NCBI GenBank assembly: GCA_045657205.1
Contig: JAZOSS010000039.1
Span: 1 to 9,276, forward strand
Origin: RGIG7213 sp045657205
GTDB taxonomy: Bacteria; Bacillota; Clostridia; Oscillospirales; CAG-272
Direction of reading: 5' to 3'
DNA length: 9,276 nt
Each line of letters opens with the position of its first letter. Within the stretch, counting starts at the first letter, position 1. Below the pieces are notes generated by a model. The model was not told the DNA's origin, did not search any database, and saw nothing but the letters and a program-made list of their open reading frames with translations. Position numbers and translations under genes: made by a program. Shown piece after piece: positions 1 to 6,090 of the stretch.

Positions 1-687
1 GGTAAAGAACTTTATGAAAAGGGAAAAGAACAGGCGCAGAAGCTTGGTGTCGTAATTCTAAGTCAGAAAGTTTTTTCTATCGGATATGCTGATACGTTCA
101 CGCTTGAAACGAACGAAGAAATATTGTATGCAGACAGTATCGTCATAGCGACGGGAAGCGGTATCAAGGGTAAAAAGATAAAAGGCGAAGACCTTTTTGA
201 AGGTAAAGGCGTAAGCAAATGCGCCGTTTGCGACGGATTTTTCTTCAAAGGTAAAAACGTCGCCGTGATAGGTGACGGCGAATTTGCACTTCACGAAGCA
301 GAAGTGCTTGTAAATATTTGCTCGTCTGTCACGGTGCTTACCGACGGTAAAGCATCCACCGGCTGTCCTTATAAAGTTATTACGGATAAAATATCCCATA
401 TTGCGGGTGAAAACAAGGTAAGCAGTGTCGTTTTTGAAAACGGAGAAATCCTTGATATCGAAGGCGTTTTTATTGCAAACGGTACACCGGGTGCTGCGGA
501 TCTTGCTTTGAGAGCAGGAATATATACCGAAAACGGCATCATTGTAACGGATGAAAAAATGAAAACGTCAACCCCCGGGATTTTCGCCGCAGGGGACTGT
601 ACAAAACAGCCGAAACAAATTGCAACGGCTGTGTATACGGGAATGATAGCTGCATTTTCAGCAATCGAACACTTGAAGAAAAAATAA
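1..687 (+). CDS. Thioredoxin-disulfide reductase-like flavoprotein, 5' end outside window
   Basis: The reading frame is open from base 1, and 228 residues are visible. They align with the C-terminal two thirds of thioredoxin reductase: the end of the FAD domain with an ATGS motif (about residues 53-56), the redox pair C74-A-V-C77 followed by DGFF, a GxGxxA nucleotide-fold motif (VIGDGEFA, about 89-96), and the closing FAD motif GIFAAGD (about 193-199). The family passes electrons through FAD and this disulfide to thioredoxin in the cytoplasm. The usual HRRxxFR motif that holds the NADPH 2'-phosphate is absent, with LTDGKASTG in its place. Only about 151 residues follow the second cysteine, against about 183 in E. 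coli TrxB. The missing part is mostly in the pyridine-nucleotide domain. It may therefore use another electron donor, as in the ferredoxin-linked clostridial reductases; this is inference. The FAD GxGxxG motif and the start lie upstream of the window. Confidence 0.88.
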   Translation, partial: GKELYEKGKEQAQKLGVVILSQKVFSIGYADTFTLETNEEILYADSIVIATGSGIKGKKIKGEDLFEGKGVSKCAVCDGFFFKGKNVAVIGDGEFALHEAEVLVNICSSVTVLTDGKASTGCPYKVITDKISHIAGENKVSSVVFENGEILDIEGVFIANGTPGAADLALRAGIYTENGIIVTDEKMKTSTPGIFAAGDCTKQPKQIATAVYTGMIAAFSAIEHLKKK

Positions 688-691
688 AAAA

Positions 692-731
692 AAGGCTCAT
701 TCGGAGATGTTCCGAATGAGCCTTCGTTTTT
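692..731. terminator. Bidirectional intrinsic terminator between convergent genes
   Basis: A perfect 14-bp stem pairs 692-705 with 711-724 around a 5-base loop (GATGT). T-rich sequence follows at 727-731 on the plus strand, and the A-run at 686-693 gives a U-tract for minus-strand transcripts. It begins a few bases after the stop of the reductase gene, and its end touches the stop codon of the phosphatase gene. It should end transcripts from both sides. Confidence 0.93.
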
Positions 732-1266
732 ATTCAAAAACATATTCTTTCATCGTGCAGTTTTCAACGAAAAATGATGAAAATTCCTCGTTTGTCATAT
801 CGTAAAAATACGAATTAATGTGACGTATAACACCTCCGTGTGTGACTATCAGTAAAGTTTTATCACGGTAGAGATCTTTTATATCGTTCAGAAAATCATA
901 CACCCTTGCGGCAACTTGAAGCATCGACTCGCCTTTCGGGTACTTTTTTGCAAACTGACGCTTGTTTTCAAGAAAATCCGGGTTATCCCTCGTGTGTGTT
1001 TCGTATATTCCGTAGCATTGTTCAATTATTCTTTCATCTGTTATAACAGGGATATTTCCGCATATTTCCGATACGGTATCGGCTGTCATTTTCGTACGTA
1101 TCATAGGGGATGAAATAATAAGATCAATGCGCAGATCCTTTGCATTTTCCCCAAGTGACACGGCTTGCGCTATGCCCTCGTCGGTCAGAGGAATATCTGT
1201 TCTGCCGCACACCCTGTTTTCTTTGTTTAATGACACCTGCCCGTGTCTTGCAACGTATATTTTCAT
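730..1266 (-). CDS. Histidine phosphatase superfamily protein (phosphoglycerate mutase-like)
   Basis: This 178-residue protein has the complete catalytic set of the superfamily. R7-H8-G9 at the N-terminus supplies the phosphorylated histidine. R57 lies in the SSPMIRTKMTA block, and E82 starts EQCYGIYE, in place of the usual ExxxGxxE region. H143 lies in VTHGG. The length suits the small cytoplasmic branch that includes cobalamin-pathway CobC and various sugar- or nucleotide-phosphate phosphatases, not the roughly 230-250-residue glycolytic mutases. The substrate cannot be read from sequence, and no cobalamin gene is nearby. It is a single gene with its own promoter, and it shares a terminator with the convergent reductase gene. 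The start is supported by GGGAG (minus strand, 1274-1278) seven bases before the ATG. Confidence 0.92.
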   Translation of the reverse strand: MKIYVARHGQVSLNKENRVCGRTDIPLTDEGIAQAVSLGENAKDLRIDLIISSPMIRTKMTADTVSEICGNIPVITDERIIEQCYGIYETHTRDNPDFLENKRQFAKKYPKGESMLQVAARVYDFLNDIKDLYRDKTLLIVTHGGVIRHINSYFYDMTNEEFSSFFVENCTMKEYVFE

Positions 1267-1291
1267 TCAAATGCTCCCAAATTTTTTTTAG

Positions 1292-1320
1292 ATTTTATCA
1301 TATATTTTCCACAAGGTCAA
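1292..1320 (-). promoter_or_regulatory. Sigma-A-type promoter of the histidine phosphatase gene
   Basis: On the minus strand, TTGACC (plus coordinates 1315-1320) and TAAAAT (1292-1297) are separated by exactly 17 bp. Transcription should start about 7 bp downstream, near 1285, which leaves a short leader containing the ribosome site at 1274-1278. Confidence 0.82.
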
Positions 1321-1367
1321 GTAAAAAAAGTATATTTCGTAAATTTTTTATTATTAATAAAATTATG

Positions 1368-1396
1368 TTGAACGGTAATTGATATTGTTGTATAAT
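1368..1396 (+). promoter_or_regulatory. Sigma-A-type promoter of the VanY-like/ABC/DUF1854 operon
   Basis: TTGAAC (1368-1373) and a consensus TATAAT (1391-1396) are separated by 17 bp. A/T-rich sequence with T- and A-tracts at 1341-1366 could act as an UP element. Expected initiation is near 1403, giving a leader of roughly 100 bases before the first gene. That leader holds only a weak 5-bp inverted pair (CGCAC/GTGCG) and no riboswitch I recognise. AAGGGGG at 1493-1499 is the ribosome site, seven bases before the ATG at 1507. Confidence 0.85.
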
Positions 1397-1506
1397 GTAC
1401 TCTGTAGGTTTATTTGTTTCAAAGCTCAGCGCACTTGTTATATGGGAATGAATACATAATGGTGTGCGAAAAAAATTAACTTCATTTTAAGAAAGGGGGT
1501 ATCGGT

Positions 1507-3195
1507 ATGCCGCAGAATCAGTACGACGATGACGAGTTTTCCTTTATGACGGAACACCGCCGTTATTTGCAAAAACAAGAGGAAGAAAAGCTCGCAAAAC
1601 AGGCAGAAAAGGATAAACAGATACCGAAAAGCAGTGAAACGCAATCCTCTGTAAAGACACATCCGCCATACGGTAAACCGTACGGCGCTGACAGAAAAAT
1701 AAAGGTCCCCACGGCAACGGGTGCAAAAAATCTTCAAGCGAAAACGAAGACTGTTGTAAAAAAAGAAAATGCACAGCCTTTACCGCATCTTACCGAAGAG
1801 GAGAAAAAGCACCGTGAAGAAATAAGAAAAAAACGTATCGCACAGCAAAAAGCGCTTGTGGAAAAACAAAAAAAGGAAAGGGCTGCAAAGCTCAAGGAAG
1901 AAAAAGAAAGAAAAGTCCGTATCCGCTTGAAAAAGGAGCAGGAAAAGAAACGATATAAAGCAGCAAAAAAAGAAAATTCAAAGACGTACAGAAACAACTT
2001 GATAAGTGTTTCAACAGCTTATCTTGTGTGTATGCTTGTTGTTGGCGCAATTTTTTTTACAATATCATATACAGCATTCCGACTTGTATTTGCATATAAT
2101 CCTTCGGACTCAGGGGAGGGATATACGTATACCATCGGCAAGGAAGAAAAGTATCTGAACAATGAGATAGCCTGCAAAAATGGAAACGTATACATTTGCG
2201 GAGATGATATAGCAAGCTTCTGTAATCTTACTGTCGCCGGAGATGAGTCTACGGTAAAATATATATCTCCCGGAAGGGGAAATGAAACGGCATCATTTAT
2301 CGTTGGTACAAGACGTGCTTTTGTAAATAAAACAGAGGTGCGCTTAACAGGCGAAACGTTCTTTGAAAAGGAAAGATTTTATATCCCGGTTGACTTTTTC
2401 CAGAACTATATGCAAGGCGTAAGTGTTGTTCATAATGCGCTTGACAGAACGGTTGCGGTATCACGTGTTGTGATAAACGAATCAGATGTCAGCATTCTCG
2501 GTGCTAACGCTGTCTATGCAGACGTGACGTATAAGATAAAATCGGCAGATGCGATACTTGCAATAGATGAAAACGCTGTCGATCAGGCTGTTGGAAATTT
2601 CAGCTATAAGATAGATATAACGGAATATGAAAAGTACATAAATCCTCAAAGTCTTGTAGAATATGCATCAATCATAAATAAAGATTCACCTGCTGATGGT
2701 GACTATGTGTATACAGATCTTGTTAACGTATACAAAAAAAGCGACAGAGTATCCGGAAATATTACAATGAGGGAATGTGCCGCAAAGGCTCTTGAAGCTA
2801 TGCTCAAGGAAACCGAGGAAGAAGGATATAAAAGAGCGTACGTTTTCAGAGGATATGTTTCACGTGACTATCTTGCGGAAAACGCAGAAGATAAAGACTA
2901 CACGAATAAATACGGTGTTGCGGCATACGACGAGCATCTTCTCGGACTGAGTGCCGAAATATACTACAAATACAGAGATGTATCGTTTACCGAAACGGAA
3001 GCTTATACCTGGCTTAAGCAAAATGCACACAAATTTGGATTCGTTTTGAGATACCCCGAAGGAAAGTCTTCGTATACAGGTGTTGAAGACCGTCCGTGGA
3101 CGTTCCGCTTCGTCGGCAGATACAATGCCGTTAAAATGTATGAAGACGGTCTTTGCCTTGAGGAGTACGTTTCAAAACATCTTTCCTTACAATGA
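1507..3195 (+). CDS. Membrane-anchored VanY-like (M15B) protein with stalk domain, active site degenerate
   Basis: This is a 562-residue, probably type II membrane protein. Residues 1-160 form a Lys/Glu/Arg-rich, coiled-coil-prone cytoplasmic tail. One hydrophobic helix spans about 164-197. Residues about 207-322 resemble the copper-amine-oxidase-N stalk domain common in Clostridia. Residues about 400-560 match the D-Ala-D-Ala carboxypeptidase VanY fold: WLKQNAHKFGFVLRYPEGK, then PWTFRFVG and GLCLEEY. In active family members SxHxxGxAxD and ExxH supply the zinc ligands and catalytic glutamate. Here the first reads D475-E-H477-LLGLSA-E484, and the second R529-P-W-T532. The third ligand and the catalytic glutamate are therefore lost, and the aspartate has become glutamate. 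The YRS motif reads YVS (450-452). I infer a wall-binding or scaffold role in place of peptidase activity. It is the first gene of the operon, 27 bp before the first ABC gene. Confidence 0.82.
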   Translation: MPQNQYDDDEFSFMTEHRRYLQKQEEEKLAKQAEKDKQIPKSSETQSSVKTHPPYGKPYGADRKIKVPTATGAKNLQAKTKTVVKKENAQPLPHLTEEEKKHREEIRKKRIAQQKALVEKQKKERAAKLKEEKERKVRIRLKKEQEKKRYKAAKKENSKTYRNNLISVSTAYLVCMLVVGAIFFTISYTAFRLVFAYNPSDSGEGYTYTIGKEEKYLNNEIACKNGNVYICGDDIASFCNLTVAGDESTVKYISPGRGNETASFIVGTRRAFVNKTEVRLTGETFFEKERFYIPVDFFQNYMQGVSVVHNALDRTVAVSRVVINESDVSILGANAVYADVTYKIKSADAILAIDENAVDQAVGNFSYKIDITEYEKYINPQSLVEYASIINKDSPADGDYVYTDLVNVYKKSDRVSGNITMRECAAKALEAMLKETEEEGYKRAYVFRGYVSRDYLAENAEDKDYTNKYGVAAYDEHLLGLSAEIYYKYRDVSFTETEAYTWLKQNAHKFGFVLRYPEGKSSYTGVEDRPWTFRFVGRYNAVKMYEDGLCLEEYVSKHLSLQ

Positions 3196-3210
3196 TCGCT
3201 TTTGATTTTT

Positions 3211-3216
3211 AGGAGA
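3211..3216 (+). promoter_or_regulatory. Ribosome binding site fixing the ABC gene start at 3223
   Basis: AGGAGA lies six bases before the ATG at 3223. An in-frame TTG at 3202 would put this site inside the gene and has no ribosome site of its own, so the downstream ATG is preferred. Confidence 0.88.
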
Positions 3217-3222
3217 ACAAAT

Positions 3223-5511
3223 ATGCTCGAGATCTCAAAATACAACCAAGGATTTGACAGTGTACTAAGTAATTTAAAATTAAATAAAAGCGATATTCTT
3301 ATGTATGTGTCAACGGATATGCGCTGTGAATGTGTCAGAGGAAACACGGTGCTGCTTCTTACAGAAAAAGAATTATACGTGATAAGCGGTACTTTTGCAG
3401 TTGACGGTGATATAACAAAGCCTCACGGGAAAAGAACGGCTGCTGTTTTCGGTGTTTCCGAAAGCGACGTTTATAATATTGAAAAGCTTGATAAACTGAA
3501 GCTCGAAAGCTATATTTCGGGTGCTGTTGTAAGTGCGGAATATGATAAAGATATACTTCCTATTGCATTTTTAAGTAATACCGTAAAGGACGAAATACGC
3601 CTTTTTGTAAAGTATTTTTCCCAATTTAAAGAAAAGGGAAGTATTACTCCCGATGAAAACGATTTTAAAAACGACCGTTTTTGTCCTAAATGCAATAACA
3701 GATATCCGGACGCAAACAGGGCAGTCTGCCCGCATTGTATGGACAGAAAAAAACTGTTTTTCCGTCTTTACGATTTTACAAAGGGTTACAGAGGATACAT
3801 CGCCGTAATACTCGTTACACTCGTTATGACAAGTGCGCTTGCGGTCATATCACCTTACATTTCATCATCGTTCCTTTATAATAAGGTGCTTGAAGAGGGC
3901 GGACCGTTTTATGGAAATATAGCCCTTGTCGTATCTCTCGTCGTGCTTACGACAATTCTCAAAATGGCTGTAAATACCATAACGGGAATAGCTACTGCAA
4001 GAATATCGGGTAAGGTAATATACCTGCTAAAAAAGACGATATTCAAGGCTATCGGAAGGCTTTCGATGTCGTTTTTCACCTCCCGTCAGACGGGCGGACT
4101 TATGGCACAGATAAACAGTGATGCAAACAGTATATATTGGCTGTTCGTTGACGGTGTTCCGTATTTTTTGATAAACATCATACAAGTCGTGACGATAGCT
4201 GTCATTATGCTGTTTATGAATACACCGCTTGCACTTTATTCGATAATCACCCTGCCTTTGTTTTTGTATCTTCTTACGAAAGTTCAGGCAAAGCTCAGAA
4301 CACTTCAGTTCAAAAGATATTCTTCAAACAGAGCACTCAACTCAACTCTTTCCGATTCACTTTCGGGCGTACGTGTCGTAAAAGCATTTGCAAGAGAGGA
4401 CGTTGAAAGTGAAAGATTTGATACAAGATCGAAAAATCTTGCACAATCTTTAAGAAAGCTTTCGTATTTCCATAACTCGGTTTTGCCTGCTGTTAACATC
4501 GTTATGTATCTCAGTAACATAATAGTCTGGGGCGTTGGCGGCTGGATGATAATTTCATCAAGCGGAGATATGGATTACGGTACGCTCGTTACGTTTTTAT
4601 CATACGTTGGAATGCTTACATCTCCGCTGTTTTCGTTTGTGAATATGTCACATTCGCTTTCGGAATGTACGAACGCTATGCAGCGTTTGTTCGAAATAGC
4701 CGATACCGAACCTGATGTGAAAGAGGATGATTATCCTATTTATCCGGATGAAATCAAGGGCGGAGTCGAATTCAGAAACGTTGAATTTTCATACACAAAG
4801 GAAAGAAAGATAATTGACGGAATAAGCTTTGAGATCCCCCCAGGCGGCATTATAGGTATAGTCGGTCATACAGGTGCAGGCAAAAGTACGCTTGCAAACC
4901 TTCTTATACGTCTTTACGACGTCACAGACGGGGAAATACTTATAGACGGAATAAACGTCAAAAAGCTTCCGTTTCAGGTGTTAAGAGATAATATAGCAAT
5001 AGTATCGCAGGAAACGTATCTGTTCGTCGGATCCATACTTGATAACATAAGATACGCAAAACCCGACGCTACGTACGACGATGTTGTAAGTGCCGCAAAG
5101 ATAGCAGGCGCACACGACTTTATCATTAAACTTCCCGATGCGTATGAAACGAAGATCGGCTTTGGATTTAAAGATCTTTCCGGCGGTGAAAGACAGAGAA
5201 TATCAATAGCAAGGGCGGTTTTGAAAGATCCCAAAATATTGATAATGGACGAAGCAACGGCGGCAATGGATACCGAAACGGAACGCAGAATACAGTACGC
5301 TTTGGGACTTCTTACAAAGGGCAGAACGACGATAATGATAGCTCACCGACTTTCAACGCTCCGTGATGCAGATAAGCTCATCGTTATCGAAAACGGAAAA
5401 ATGCCCGAATTCGGTACGCATACCGAGCTTTTGAAGCAAAAAGGCGTATATCATAAGCTTTATAAGCTTCAGATGGATGCGCTTAAAAACATCGGAATTG
5501 AAGAAGGATGA
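3223..5511 (+). CDS. ABC exporter half-transporter A: N-terminal sensory-like domain, zinc ribbon, TMD, NBD
   Basis: This 762-residue protein has three parts. Residues 1-150 are soluble and beta-rich; LLLTEKELYVISG near 44-56 recalls bacterial PH-like domains. A zinc ribbon follows (C154xxC157, C169xxC172). Six helices of a type-I exporter lie near 191-217, 231-254, 312-331, 335-353, 418-437 and 453-475. The ATPase domain has Walker A GHTGAGKST (548-556), Q596, signature LSGGERQ (652-658), Walker B with D676-E677, and H708. All residues for ATP hydrolysis are present. The X-loop is unusual: TKIGFGFK (643-650) replaces the exporter pattern TxVGExG, and the D-loop reads AAMD. With no separate permease gene, it probably pairs with the second half-transporter encoded at 6091-8376. 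The substrate is unknown. The stop overlaps the upstream ATG candidate of the DUF1854 gene. Confidence 0.93.
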   Translation: MLEISKYNQGFDSVLSNLKLNKSDILMYVSTDMRCECVRGNTVLLLTEKELYVISGTFAVDGDITKPHGKRTAAVFGVSESDVYNIEKLDKLKLESYISGAVVSAEYDKDILPIAFLSNTVKDEIRLFVKYFSQFKEKGSITPDENDFKNDRFCPKCNNRYPDANRAVCPHCMDRKKLFFRLYDFTKGYRGYIAVILVTLVMTSALAVISPYISSSFLYNKVLEEGGPFYGNIALVVSLVVLTTILKMAVNTITGIATARISGKVIYLLKKTIFKAIGRLSMSFFTSRQTGGLMAQINSDANSIYWLFVDGVPYFLINIIQVVTIAVIMLFMNTPLALYSIITLPLFLYLLTKVQAKLRTLQFKRYSSNRALNSTLSDSLSGVRVVKAFAREDVESERFDTRSKNLAQSLRKLSYFHNSVLPAVNIVMYLSNIIVWGVGGWMIISSSGDMDYGTLVTFLSYVGMLTSPLFSFVNMSHSLSECTNAMQRLFEIADTEPDVKEDDYPIYPDEIKGGVEFRNVEFSYTKERKIIDGISFEIPPGGIIGIVGHTGAGKSTLANLLIRLYDVTDGEILIDGINVKKLPFQVLRDNIAIVSQETYLFVGSILDNIRYAKPDATYDDVVSAAKIAGAHDFIIKLPDAYETKIGFGFKDLSGGERQRISIARAVLKDPKILIMDEATAAMDTETERRIQYALGLLTKGRTTIMIAHRLSTLRDADKLIVIENGKMPEFGTHTELLKQKGVYHKLYKLQMDALKNIGIEEG

Positions 5512-5512
5512 G

Positions 5513-5521
5513 AAAGGAAGG
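5513..5521 (+). promoter_or_regulatory. Ribosome binding site choosing the DUF1854 start at 5529
   Basis: AAAGGAAGG ends seven bases before the ATG at 5529. The upstream in-frame ATG at 5508 overlaps the ABC stop, and its only purine-rich stretch abuts the start codon, so 5529 is the better start. Confidence 0.8.
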
Positions 5522-5528
5522 TCAAACA

Positions 5529-6089
5529 ATGGAAAAAATAAGAGAAAAGATTGACTTGAAGGACGTAGTAAAGATCACATATCTTACGCCCGAAAACGCC
5601 TCATTCAGCGAGAAAAACAGCTTTATATCTTTTAAAGGTAAAATACTTAAACCTGATGAAAACTACGTGTATACGGAAACAGAAACGGAGTATAAAAGGG
5701 TGTTCTTACAAAGAATATTCCCGCACGATCAGTTCTACAGCTATATTTCCGTGCTTGATGAAGACAATACCGAAATAGGTATTATATCGGATATTTCGCT
5801 GTTCGACGAAGAAACAGTGAAAATGCTTAAAAGAGAGCTTGACAGAAAGTATTACATAGTCAAGCTGAAAAAAATAATATCAGTTAAAGAAAAATACGGA
5901 TTTTCTTACTGGAAGGCGGAAACCGAGGGCGGTGAAATATCCTTCACCCTCCACGATACGTCAAGAAGCATAACCAAGGTCGGAGAAGATAAGCTGTTTA
6001 TCTCCGACGTTGATGCAAACAGATATGAAATAGAATCGTATTCCGCACTTGACAAAAAGAGCCGCAAGAGCCTGGAGCTTTATATTTGA
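5529..6089 (+). CDS. DUF1854 family protein, ABC-transporter-associated
   Basis: This is a 186-residue soluble protein without a signal peptide or membrane segment. It matches the pattern I know for DUF1854: RVFLQRIFP (57-65), then EIGIISDISLFD (82-93), the helix LKRELDRKYY (100-109), the strand YWKAETEGGEISF (127-139), and the C-terminal LFISDVDANRYEI followed by LDKKSRKSLELY. The family has no established biochemical activity. In proteobacteria it is found with ABC transporters, in some cases in cyanophycin-linked clusters. No cyanophycin gene is visible here, so that role should not be carried over. Lying between two ABC halves, with short junctions, it is probably a cytoplasmic partner or regulator of the exporter. 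An extended form beginning at 5508 would add seven residues and is less likely. Confidence 0.85.
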   Translation: MEKIREKIDLKDVVKITYLTPENASFSEKNSFISFKGKILKPDENYVYTETETEYKRVFLQRIFPHDQFYSYISVLDEDNTEIGIISDISLFDEETVKMLKRELDRKYYIVKLKKIISVKEKYGFSYWKAETEGGEISFTLHDTSRSITKVGEDKLFISDVDANRYEIESYSALDKKSRKSLELYI

Positions 6090-6090
6090 T

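Noticed and set aside
1403..1492. Possible riboswitch or attenuator in the operon leader
   Set aside because: Only a weak CGCAC/GTGCG pair is visible, with no terminator-like stem and no known aptamer core.
3202..3222. TTG start giving seven extra residues on the first ABC gene
   Set aside because: It would place the strong ribosome site AGGAGA inside the gene, and the ATG at 3223 has ideal spacing.
6049..6090. TTG start inside the DUF1854 gene for the second ABC half
   Set aside because: The ATG at 6091 gives a length matching the paralogue (761 against 762 residues); the 14 added residues are simply DUF1854 codons read in another frame.
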